The translations under genes and the position numbers were made by a program. Below, piece by piece: positions 24,523 through 35,730 of a stretch of 64,000 bases of DNA. The stretch covers positions 758,988 to 822,987 of the forward strand of contig VWYX01000277.1 in assembly GCA_013396525.1 (NCBI GenBank), given 5' to 3'. The DNA comes from Chaetorhynchus papuensis (lineage: Eukaryota; Chordata; Aves; Passeriformes; Rhipiduridae). The notes beneath the pieces were generated by a model that saw nothing but the letters and a program-made list of their open reading frames with translations, was not told where the DNA came from and made no database searches. Every line of letters starts with the position of its first letter. Within the stretch, counting starts at the first letter, position 1.

Positions 24523-25156
24523 TGTCAATGTTTAGCTCCAGCTGGCAACTAAGCACCAGATAGTCACTTGCTCACTCCCAGAGAACTGGGAAAAAAGGAA
24601 AGCTCATGGTTTGAGAAGAGTTTAATAATTGAACCAAAGTAGTAGTAGTAGCAGTAGTAGTAGTAGTAGCAGTAGTAGTAGTAGTAGTAGTAACAGTAAT
24701 AATAATTTAGTAATAAGATAATAATTAATGATAAGTAGTAAAATAATAACAATAATAATGAAAAGGAGAGAGATTGCTAAGGCCCAGCAGAAACAAGTGA
24801 TGCACAATGGCATGCTCATCGTCCACTGACCAATTCCCAGTTCATCCCCCACCACTGAGTGGCTCCTGGCCAACTTCCCCCAGTTTATACACTGGGCATG
24901 ATATTCTGTGGTATGGAATATCCCTTTAGCCAGTTTGGGTCAGCTGTCCTGGCCATGTTCCCTCCTGGTTTCTTGTGCACCTGCTCACTGGCAGAGCATG
25001 GGACACAAAAAAGGTCCTTGACTTAGAGTAAGCATTACTCATCAACAGCTGAAACGTCAGTGGGTTATCAACATTATTCTCATACTAAATTCAAACCCCG
25101 CAGCAGTTTTATCTATGAAGAAATTTAACTCTATCCCAGCCGAATCCAGGACAACA
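24523..25156 (-). mobile_element. Endogenous retrovirus solo LTR (ERVL-type, subfamily B)
   Basis: This is a relative of the LTR at 23412, again on the minus strand. Shared plus-strand blocks include 'ggtcagctgtcctggc', 'cttgtgcacc', 'tgggttatcaacatt' and 'gaagaaatttaactctatcc'. It differs by carrying an AGT/AAT microsatellite followed by 'aaacaagtgatgcacaatgg'. The TATA box is intact (minus TATAAA, plus 24884-24889) and so is a poly(A)-type ATTAAA (plus TTTAAT, 24621-24626). The ends are TG near 24523 and CA near 25153-25156; the right edge is uncertain by a few bases and I see no clear target-site duplication. Confidence 0.83.
24638..24710. repeat. AGT trinucleotide microsatellite grading into AAT
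   Basis: About eighteen AGT units with GCAGT interruptions near 24651 and 24670, then AAT-type units. It sits inside the LTR at the place where that LTR subfamily normally has a trinucleotide run, so it is an expansion of element-borne sequence. Open frames rich in L and Y over this stretch are translation artefacts. Confidence 0.95.
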
Positions 25157-27990
25157 ACAGAGAAAATATTATCTCTTCTTTTAATAATTTTTCTTTATAG
25201 TTTGGCTGTCATAATCCAGTGCTCAATGACAAACAAATCCCATTTCATTACACTAATATATCTCTGCATATTATTTTGATAAAAGAACGTGAGTGCTATG
25301 TTTTCTTCAGCCAGAAATCCACTTTTGCTTTAAGAAGTAGAAGATGAAAATGTCTGAGTGTTAATGACTTGCTGTACCCCCACTGACGTGCTGTGCAGCA
25401 GAGCGGCTGAAGGCAATCATGTGCTGTACCCCTCTGCAGATATTTAAATAGCTCCTGGGAACCCACTTCAATGTCGTTTGCAAGTTTGCCAAGCAGACCT
25501 TTATTGATCAGAATGTCAATTACGGTATCTCATACACTTGCATTAAGTACCCTGTCCAAGAAAGTGTGGCAGAATGAAGGCTATCAAGGCTGATATTAGG
25601 CTGTCAGCCCGTGAATTTGTAGCTCCTTGAGATCACAGAGAGAATAATTTCAAAGATAAAAATGCACCAAAGATTTTGCACGCAGCAGCTATATGTCATG
25701 TTCTGCTGTCCAAGCTCATTCCAATATTTTCCTTTCAAGAATAACAGAAGTTCTCAGGCCTCATTAATGAAATCTATAGCCCAGTCTCATGCGCAAATAA
25801 AAAGTTAGCTCACACAGCTCAGAAAGGGAATTAGATCTATATGAATTAAAAGCTCATGCAGGCAAAATCTGACACTGAATTTTAAAGAACAGAGCAAAAC
25901 TTGCATTCTAGCATAAAATTTCAAAATCCAAACCCGTTTCCTTCAAAGAGATGCTATCAGTTTGTATTTATATTTGTAAACATAAATACTTCTAAACTAT
26001 TTAATGATAGAGTACTTCTTAGGATCTTTCCCTCATAAATGAATAAAGGAAAAATAAATCTAACAATGAGTTTAGCAAGCACATTTCATGCATCTGATTA
26101 AATTTTTTTAATTCAGTTTGATTTATTCTGTCCCTTGCCTAGCTCAAATTCAGTAAATAATTACAAGCAGTCCTACCAACCACATCTGCTCTGAATGGTT
26201 TTCATGTGAGGAGCACTCTTGACACAACAACTTTAGAGCTTCCAGTGAATTACAAAAATAATTATTTGTTCATCGGATGAAATATTCATTAAATCAGAAA
26301 TTAACTATATTTTAAAAGATTTTGTATGAACTTATGCATTTGGATGTAATGACGCCTCTCCAACAGTCCATGTCCTTCTCACACAGTATATCCAGAATAA
26401 GGTTACAAAACCCCTTGCACAGAATTGATATTGCAAAAATAACCTTTTATCTTGGCAGGTAACAATTCTTTCAGGTATTTTAGGGCAGATGCGTCACTAC
26501 GTTTTCTGTTGTACATATTCTGTACAGTGCCCGAAGCACAGAAAACCATGCTACCCCTACCACAATGCAGATGCTACAGGGGAGAGGAAGGGAGAACATT
26601 AACTTTTGATTTCTGCTCTAATTGTGTGTATTTTAGCTACAGTAGAGAAAGTGGGTGTCTGACTCAGGCATACTCTTCTCTGAGGGAGAAGAAAGGGTTA
26701 CCTTTAGACATTTACATTTTCTAAGAAACTTCCATTTCTATTCTAAGAAAAGCTTCGTTTCAGTAGAGTACAGTAGACTTTGAGAAAAAAATAACTGTGG
26801 TGTTGATTGAATAGGATGTATAAGAAATTCTGCTTGGAGTGACTTCTAATGTCTGCTGCGTTAAACCATTCAAAAAACATTTTATAGTGTCAATGCCAAA
26901 AAAACCCCAACCCAACAGCCCTTTTGTAGAAGCAATAATGAGGTGATAAAAAGAGTGCAACTTGTGCTACCACAAAATTGCCTTTGTCTCCTTGCTCTTT
27001 CTGTGCTCTTGAGTTTAAAAGCCTAGGAAATGCTCAAGGAAAGATTTCTCCTGTTTTGTAAGGAAGGGGAAGGTCTTATAGGAGCAAGATATATTTATGG
27101 GGGAGGGAAAAAGGAGCAAAGCCCCAACAGAACAAACCAAAACAAAAATTAAAAATCCCATATTAGACCTCTCATTTTTTTCATAAAAAAGAGGAGCAGC
27201 ATGGTATCACAGGTCCAGAGCTATATCCCTGACCACAGTCTGCATTTCTGGGCTTTTATGTTCTGTATACTGTTCAAACCAATATTTTCAGCACTTTTTC
27301 TCAAAGTAGAAATAACATAGTAAGATAAATATCCTTAGGGGATCCTGAGGAATTGTTCACAGAGAGATTGCATAGTTATACTACTAAATCAGCCCATTCC
27401 ATACTAGTCATACCCTTTTCTGTATCCTTTTTGGAAGGCAACTTGTGCTGTATGGGGCCATATATTAGAATATAGGTAATGGGCATCTAGAAGAGCCATC
27501 CTCAAGGTGACTTGTGATTCCTGTAGACATGTTCCAGATCCTGGTTGGTTTTATCACAGCACTTACAAAATTTCAGTACCATTATCGGAAGCAATGCTTC
27601 ACTTATGATTTCACTCACCATCTCCTCAAAACTGCTCCATATTCCTTCTTTTAAGGGATCTGTTAACCAAACTTTTGTAATAGTGACAAAGTGGTTGTCT
27701 GGGTCACCTTGAACTAGCCACTTTAAAACTTCCTAAACCAGGAGAAACCATAAAAATGTCTCCGTAGTTTAGAGGGCTAATGTGGATGAATAAATCAAAG
27801 GCCTTCAGTGAATATTTAATGGCCATGTGTCACTATAAGAGTCACTGCTTTTTAGGAAATGGGTGGATGCTTGTGATTTATATCTTTTAAATTAGTAAAA
27901 ACCTTTTCAAAGGATTCTCTTAAAAATGGAGAGGCTTTATTTACTTTTTTTTTCTTCTGTACAGTTACTATCTTGTAAGGGCATTAGGAA
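25157..27990. other. Unique sequence with a candidate conserved block
   Basis: No gene or mobile element recognised. The part at about 25380-25920 is more complex and less A/T-run rich than its surroundings, with no repeat signature, which is the look of conserved noncoding DNA. This can only be tested by alignment. Confidence 0.4.
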
Positions 27991-28061
27991 GATAGATCGG
28001 GGCTGGTACGAGATGATCTTTAAGGTCCCTTCCAATCCAAACCGTTCTATTCCATGATTCA
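27991..28061 (+). mobile_element. CR1 LINE 3' end
   Basis: Contains 'gagatgatctttaaggtccc' followed by 'ttccaatccaaaccgttcta', the terminal CR1 hairpin region on the plus strand, then a decayed 'ccatgattcattaatg' tail. Only about 70 bases remain, an extreme 5' truncation. Confidence 0.92.
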
Positions 28062-31000
28062 TTAATGTTTTTGAGACTGAGATACCATGGTGATGAGCAC
28101 CAGAGAAGCACCATTGAAATAATTAGTAGTTTCTTACAACGTTCAGGCTTTGAATATCAGCATTAATAAGGATAGAGAAAGCTTACTGTACTGAAACTGA
28201 ACAGTTGGGTTGTTTTTTTTTTTATAAATTAAAAGCCACATGGTGGGTGGGAGCAGGGAAATGGAAAATATCCTGTTCTGGAAAAAATTTCTGCACTTTT
28301 GGAGAAGCCTTGGAATGTCTTTATGTCTGGTTTTCTTTGTTCTCTGTTTATACATGTGTTGAGAAAGGATTCATTATCCCAATCTTTACTGTCATCATAA
28401 ATCTCCACACAAAGCCACCCAATTATATAACATTTTTATATATAAATTTATATAACATTTTCCTCCATGCACATGTGTTCCTTGTTATCCTATCCAAATT
28501 TCTTCAATATTTGTATAGAAGTCAAGTGAATAGAGAATGAAAGGGAAAATTTGTAAATCAGAACACATCTGGATCTGCCCCGATGAAGTGGAAACATCTG
28601 AGTTTTCACCTCCAGATACACCAGGTCATGGGTTAATTGGCATAATTCTCATCCAGATAAACATGTGTGCCAGAAGACTATTTTCCCCATTACTAACGCA
28701 TACATAACCACACGGATATAGAATCATACAGGACACGTATGCTTACTTGCATGCACAAAAATGTGGATTTACACACATACATTATATATAATGACTTTTG
28801 TGTGTGCGAATGTGGATTCACTGATTCATCAAATATAAGCTGAATTCTGTCATATTTCTAAAACACTTTAGTGTTGAGCATTTTTCAAAATGAAATATAA
28901 AAATGCATTATATCCAGTAAAAAGAACTATCCACAGCTTTTAACAAAAGTATTTACTTATATCTAGGCATTTTTTTAAAAAAATATTTTACAAATGAGCT
29001 TAATTCAGATTTTCTCATTTTCCCCAGGAGGGCACTCCACTCCTGATCTACAAGCATGTTGTACAGGTCCACTGTTGCACCCATGAAAGGGTTATATTTG
29101 TGTAGGAAAATGAATGAGAGGCTCCTCTTTAAATCTGAAACCATACACAAAACTATGTGTCGTTGGGGCTCAAAACTATCACCAGTAAGTGACAACTAGT
29201 ATAGTCCTGACCAGTACTGTTTTCAGCTAGGTTAGAGTAAATATTCTTCTTAGTAGCTGGTACAGTGCTGTGTCCCCAAGACACGTATTGTTCTTACTTC
29301 ATAATTATATCTCTCAGCATCTGTAATCAAACCATGCACTATGCTGGACAAGCCTGTATGAAAAGAGATTATAGGAAGGTGTGAGCAACAGTCATTTGTG
29401 TTTTACAAAGTGACTAGTGAAAACCTGTCCCTGGAGACCTGATTCTCAAGACCTGTCTCTTATTCCTAAACCTATTAGTTCTTCTACAAGAAAACAGAAC
29501 TCCTTTCTACCAGCTTTGCCTCACCTACTTTAGGACCTCTGGGAGGATTTACAGTGCCAAGTACATGGAATATATATGATCTGGAGAACAGCTCTTTTCG
29601 TCATCTGTAGCTGAACTGCCAAAATCCCTAATCTGTTCTGAATATCTGTCATTCTGTCTGACCTAAAAAGTTCAGTAGCTCATTAATAACCTTCAGAGCT
29701 ACCCAATCTCCTCAGCAATATGTGCGTTAATGATGGATGAAGCACCCAAAGAAGCAGCATCAGAGAAGGAAATAAACAGGCTGGCATTGCCCTTAGAGCG
29801 TTTGATTGATTTAGAGCATGTGTGGGGGCTGAGTAAAGGGTCTGCAGAGGTTTGACTAGAGTTGCCAAGGCAGTTGGTAGTGCGAGAAAAGGTCAGAGGA
29901 GTTAGACATAGTTGGATTGTTCACAGACGTCTGATGCTGTCAGTTTTATTTGAAATAAATACCTGAGTTTCAAGAGATGAATCAGTCAGATTCCACCACC
30001 AAGATGACAGATCGCTAGGATTTTATTTTACTAGTGCTTGTAGTTCTCTTGGAAGCCCTCTACATGGACATTCATTGTACCAGGAGCAGAGACTAAACCT
30101 GCATTTTTTCGTAATCTGATTAAGAACAGAATTGCAGGACTTGAAAAGACAACAGTCATGACGTTGTATCTCTTCTTTTTGTCATGTCTTCATTTAAAGT
30201 TCTGGTAGAGAGCAGGATCTCTGTTCCTGTGCTTTTTGTGACTTGTATTTGGTAGGGATGGACTCATACTTTTGCTCAGCAGTAAGTTACTATGCCATTA
30301 TTTCTACAAAATCTGTGCAAGTTTAGCATTCAAACACAAATGAACTTTGTCATAATTTCTCTATTTATACTTGCCATTGCTTACTATAAGCATCACAAAC
30401 AGCTGCACAAAAAAAAAAAAAAAAAATCATCTGGTCAAATATTTTCCTGCTGTTTTAAAGGAAAAGCAAACTTCCATTTTCCTGGAGTTTTTATAGTGCC
30501 AACCACTGTGTAGAAGGCAAATGTTCAAACCTGTAATATTTTCATTGGGCGCAAAGTATTTATGCTTAAAACAATTGCTTGGCTTCCTCATGAAACTAAA
30601 GCTCTGCTACCACACATCCTTAGTTTTTCTTTAGGCTAGTCTGAAATAAATGTGTGAAAACTTTGTCACTTAGAGAGAAAGGATTTCAAGCCAAGGCTGC
30701 AAGGAAAATAAATTTTGACATCTGACATCTTGGAATCAGACACATAACATTCACAGAATCACATCTTATGTTCTCTCAGAATGAACACCCAAGGAATCAG
30801 AAACCTGCTTCACAGCATAAATTCTTCTCTGTGTTTCAAGGATTTTCCAGAGTTAAGGCTTTCTTTTTCTCTGGTGAAAACAACACTGGCTTTAATAGGC
30901 AAGCAGGTGATTTTCTGAGTCAGCAGCCGTCTTCTAGTTCCTGTCATATAATTGGTAATGAGGTCATGATCAGCTTTATGGATGTAATCCCTATATTTGG

Positions 31001-33680
31001 CTGTGGTTTATTATCTTCATTAACTAGTGGGTTTCTTGAAAGCACTTCTCTTTGTGAAAGGTGCTCACAGAAAATAGTAAATTAGTCCTCTACCACAGAA
31101 ATCTTTACAAATTAATTGAGAAGCAGTCAAAGTGCTTCAGTTTAGAGACAAGTATTGGTGTTTCCCAAAAAACAACAAACACCAGCAATGAAACCTCAGA
31201 AGTCATTATAGACCTGAAAAATTACTAGACTTTCTTCTTTCATGTTTGGGATAAATTTTCTCTGGACAAAAGTGCTTTTAAGATATGGATACTGATAACC
31301 CTTTGACATCCTCTCTTGTCTCACATTTAGCTATGTTCAGGGTCAGTCAAAGTATTCCAAGTACTATTGCAAATAGTTATTGAGCTTTGAAATTATAGGA
31401 CTATGGAGCAAGTTGTCCTGAACTACCCTTCTTCACCTTCATATGTCTTATCATCTTGAAGAAGAAGTCAGCTACAGAGGAAGTTCTGAACATCAGGAAT
31501 TTAGGTATCTACTTATAAGAGATAAAGAATGGACAGACTAAAATAAGATGGCATTTAGTTTGCTAGAAACTTTAGAATTGCCTAGTAGCCAAGAGCATGC
31601 TTAACTAGTGGCCTGCAATAATACTCATATTTTCTATTCTTTTTCCAGTTTAGCGATACCGGTGTCAGCCTGAAAGTATTGATAGTAGTGCAGGAGCTTC
31701 TAGAAGACTTTCACAGTGATAATAAATGAATTCCAGTCATAGGGCACTTCAAAAATTTTCATGTGGACTATGTTGCTTGCATTTGTTAAAGTAACTGGGA
31801 TTAGATGTGGTTCTGTGAGCTGCCACAGGTTTCCATTTTCAAATTTATGAGATAGCCCCAAGAGCTCCATCCTTTCTTTACATGTGTCATTCAAGGCTGA
31901 TGTTTCAATAGTAAGAACATCTATTTGGACATCCCTTATCTGTATCTATTCAGTATCCCAAAGGTGTGTAATGATCCCTATGCAAACAATTTTTTAGCAG
32001 AGCAAAACTGAGCAGACTGATGTAGTTCAGGTGTAATACTGTTTAATAACTCATCTCAGGACTGATAAACAAAACCTGCCCTTGGAAAATGATTATCAGA
32101 ATCTTGCTCTCATAGGTGAGTTTGGAGCCCTGAGACATTCATGTCTGAATGGTGACAATCCCTGTGATAGCTGTCCCACATGTAGTTACAGTGTACAGGC
32201 ATGTAGTTGTCTTGTTCATGTTCAAGATACTGAGCATAAAGAAATGTTCTTGGAAACACAAAGCAAAACAGTCAAATGTCAAAACAAAAGGAAGACAAAT
32301 TACATACTAAAAACGGCATCAGAAAGCACATGGTTAAAATATTAATCTACAGTAATGCTTAAATTTGCTTGTGATTTGCAAGATCATTCTCCCACTTCCT
32401 AAAGGATATCCCAACAGACCTTTTCCGAAAATTTATACGTGCCTTAAAAAAAAATTGCGGAAACAACATCCTACTTTCTACAAATCAATCTGTTCCATTG
32501 AAATACATAATTTCAGTAAAAAACAGTTTATCTGCTTTCAGTGCCCAAATTTTCTTCTGTTTGTAAGCTTCAGTGCTGTTTTCAGTCTCATTCATAGAGA
32601 TGCATCTGGTTTCTTTTCTCTTTCATGTTTGATATGTCCTATGCTCTAAGTGCTTGAAGATGTGAGTATTTCACATTTGGTTTTTTGATGATCTGCAGTA
32701 TTTCAACCTCATGGTTGCCATCATCTTTAAGAATGTATAAGCATCAGTACACATGAGCTAAAAAGCATTTCAGTACAATGAAAGATAAATTCAGTAAATA
32801 GGTAACAAGAACTTTACAGTATATGTTTTGAATTCACAAATAAAAGTCAATAAAAAGCATTAATCTATATTACTCTAAAGCTCAATGATTTTCAGGGATG
32901 TCCACACTGGATAAAAATATTTATGATAGTGCAGCTATAAAAGCATTATTGAGTAAGGGGATGTCTGTTCAAGAAAAGGCTTCAGGGAAACAAGGTGCTT
33001 TGTTTCAATGAAACAAATCCTTAAATTCATCATCAAAGCCTCCAGGTAGAAAAAAGTCTGTTATTCATCAGAAGACATTACACAGTTATATGAAATTTAG
33101 AATCTCTTTTTAATAGAAGTCAAAGATAAGTGATTTAGAGGAAAACCCCCTTGTTCTCCTCTTTTTTATCCTTCCTTTTATTTTTTTCCTTTGGAGATGT
33201 ACTTTTTACAAAGGATCTTATTCAAAAATGTGGAAGGTAATGTATTGAAAAACTGTAACTTTTAAACATTTCAGAGGAGGTTGTAGCCAGAGCTATACAG
33301 GACACATATTTCAATATGGAATCTCTATGCGTATAGATTTCTACGTACTGCTCAGTAGCGGAAAGAAAAATGCTGGTTTTCCACCTCTGTGTTGCAATTC
33401 CCTCTATTCCCTGTTATAGGGATTTCGAGTCTTAGCAGCTTTTTATGGAATCTGCTTTTTATATCTCAAGCTGCAAATGGATCCTCTTATGTATCAAGAT
33501 CCTCTGGAAGATCCCCCATCTGGTGTGCAGTGGTGAATAATCCGAAAATTACCACAGAAATATTTCTTACAACCTAATCAACAAAGGAAGGAATCTGAAA
33601 AATTCATATTACATTTTCTTATGGAAAAAGAAAGAACATACTACTCACACATGGTTTATTGGTTTTAAAAACAAAAACTC
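28062..33680. other. Unique sequence, no gene seen
   Basis: About 5.6 kb without recognised gene or mobile element. An A18 run lies at 30409-30426. The AT-rich patch at 28420-28460 has two copies of TATAACATTTT. Open frames (for example 28205-28540 and 30768-31085) resemble no known protein. Confidence 0.6.
30409..30426. repeat. Poly(A) run, 18 bases
   Basis: Plain A run. No retroposed gene body is recognisable to its left and there is no flanking duplication I can see. Confidence 0.8.
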
Positions 33681-33801
33681 AGGAAGTGATCTGTGGAATT
33701 GTTCAAGGCCAGGTTGAGCCCTGAGCAACCTGCTCTAGTGGAAGGGGCATTGGAATGAGATGATCTTTAAGGTCCCTTCCAACCCAACCCATTCTATGAT
33801 G
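33681..33801 (+). mobile_element. CR1 LINE 3' end
   Basis: Plus-strand CR1 tail: 'gttcaaggccaggttgagcc', 'gagcaacctgctctagtgg', 'gagatgatctttaaggtccc', then 'ttccaacccaacccattcta'. Only the last 120 bases or so of the element remain. Confidence 0.95.
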
Positions 33802-34393
33802 CCCTAGGCTGAAGCTTGTATGGGAGCAACTTGCACACAACATGGTGCTCAGCACTCCTTTGGGTGCACCAGCTGCTGGCACTTCACGTTATCTCCAGTC
33901 ATGATTGCACGCATTTTCCTGCGGAATATTTGGGATCCAAGCCATAATCTCCCAGTTTTCCTTTGTTTCCTAATGTATTTCTTTACACAAACCTTTATTA
34001 TCCTGTTTCCTTGAACTGTGACCATGAAGCTTGGCAGTTCAGGTTGACTGAACATCAACCAAGAGTCTTTCATGTTTTACATACCACTGCTTTTTTTTTG
34101 TACTATCCATCACTTAATCAGAAATACCTTTATATTGTCATCTAAATCAAGACTAGGAATATTAAATAGCAGTGGAACAAGAGTGCTATTATTGGGTGAC
34201 CTTGTGTAATGAGTTCTTCTTGCACAAAATTAACAATTGCATTTTGCAATCTGTTAGTGAATCAGATTTAATCCCTCTATCATAGGATTTCAGCCATCCA
34301 TCTTGCATAAAATTTAACTTTTAATCATAGCATTATGTGATACTATGCTAATTTTTCATATAAATTCAACTATGCTGTACCTACCAGCATTGT
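33802..34393. other. Spacer, no gene seen
   Basis: No recognisable feature beyond short homopolymers. Confidence 0.6.
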
Positions 34394-34482
34394 AATTTTT
34401 ATTTTATTTTATTTTATTTTATTTTATTTTATTTTATTTTATTTTATTTCATTTCATTTCATTTCATTTTATTTCATTTTAT
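34394..34482. repeat. ATTTT pentanucleotide microsatellite with ATTTC variant units
   Basis: About eighteen five-base units. The left part is pure ATTTT; the right part switches to ATTTC units with one return to ATTTT, a pattern made by a T-to-C change that then spread by slippage. Confidence 0.97.
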
Positions 34483-35264
34483 GGTTTTATAAAATCTCTC
34501 TTCCAGAATCTAAGTGCTTCAGATTTGCAGCTATCTTTGACTATTGGTATCATAAATGGAACTGCTGGATGCAAATGAACCATGCCATATAACTTAGAAA
34601 ATCTTTTCATAGTTGCTGTTTCAGGTGATCCAATCCAACCCTAAATTTTTTCACTAATTTACTGTGAATGAAGGCATTTAGATAATATGCCATTTGTAGA
34701 CCTTAATCTTATATAAATCTCTCGTTTAGGTTTCTCAAAAAAAAAAAAAGTGTAAATGGCAAACAAGCATATTCTGTTTCCTTCCCTCCAAGGTTTCTTT
34801 TGCATTTTCGGATAAATCCCTCTTTTTATGAGCAGCATGGCAATTGGAATAAGTATTCAGTACTTTCTGTCTCTCTTTCTCTGCTCTCTCTTTTCCTTTG
34901 CAGGTTTTATTAGTAATATCAGCATTTTATCTATCTTTGTGAGCTATCAGTGGGGACCTGCTGTTGCTCCACTCACATATTCTCAGGGATTCATTATGAT
35001 TTTTTTCTCATTCTCCTGATGGTTTAACATATCAGCCAATACTAAAATCTTATCTCCCAGTGTTAAACCATTGTCCTGACACAGATGCCTCCAAAACTAC
35101 CTGATAGTCATTTCCTCTCATTTGAGTATTGGGGAATTCACAGTAGGTCAGAGGAGGAACACATTTTTTTTTTTAATATTGGAAGAAGAACCTGTTCTGT
35201 TATTTCCATGTTGAGTTTGCAAAGACTGAATTTCAAAAATGTTCATATATTAATTTCATATAAA
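34483..35264. other. Spacer, no gene seen
   Basis: A hydrophobic frame at 34828-35019 reflects T-rich DNA and matches nothing known. No mobile element recognised. Confidence 0.55.
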
Positions 35265-35730
35265 ATCACAGAAGCACAGAATGGTTTGGGTTGGAAGGGA
35301 TCTTAAAGGTCGTCTCATTCCAAACCTCTGCCAGGGACAGGGACACCTTCTGATAGACCAGGTTGCTCAGGGTCCCGTCCAGCCTGGCCTTGAACACTTC
35401 CAAGGATGGGGCCTCCACACCTTTTCTGGGCAAGCTGTTCGGTGCCTCATCACCTTCACAGCTGAGAATTTATTCCTAATATGTAACCTAAATCTACTCT
35501 CTTTCAGTTTGAAGCCATTTCCACTTGTCTTGTCACTTGGTGCCCTTGATCAAAGTCCCTCTCCAGCATTCTTGCATCTCCCTTAGGTGCTAGAATGGCC
35601 CCTGTAGCCTTCTGTTCTCCAGGCTGAACACTCCCAACTCTCTCAGTCTGTCTCCATGGCAGAAGTGCTCCAGCCCTCTGAGCATCCTTATGGCCTCCTC
35701 TGGACTCGCTCCAACAGATCCATATAAGTG
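35265..35730 (-). mobile_element. CR1 LINE, 5'-truncated copy
   Basis: The 3' end is at left: 'gaatggtttgggttggaagg', 'atcttaaaggtcgtctcatt'. It continues through 'ccttgaacacttccaaggat', 'tttattcctaatatgtaacc', 'ctctctttcagtttgaagcc' and 'ctctcagtctgtctccatgg' to 'tggactcgctccaacagatc'. This corresponds to the last 460 bases or so of CR1. It covers the extreme C-terminus of ORF2 and the 3' UTR with no intact frame. Confidence 0.96.

Noticed and set aside
24564..24873. Minus-strand frames rich in leucine and tyrosine
   Set aside because: They are the translation of the AGT/AAT microsatellite inside an LTR.
30292..30513. Open frame running through a poly(A) tract, suggesting a retrocopy
   Set aside because: No poly(A) signal at the right distance, no flanking duplication and no known protein similarity.
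34620..34650. 'gatccaatccaaccctaaat' resembling a CR1 tail
   Set aside because: It lacks the preceding 'gatctttaaggtccc' block and the following 'attctatg' tail.
34828..35019. Hydrophobic frame resembling membrane segments
   Set aside because: T-rich DNA translates to F, L, I and S; there is no homology or gene context.
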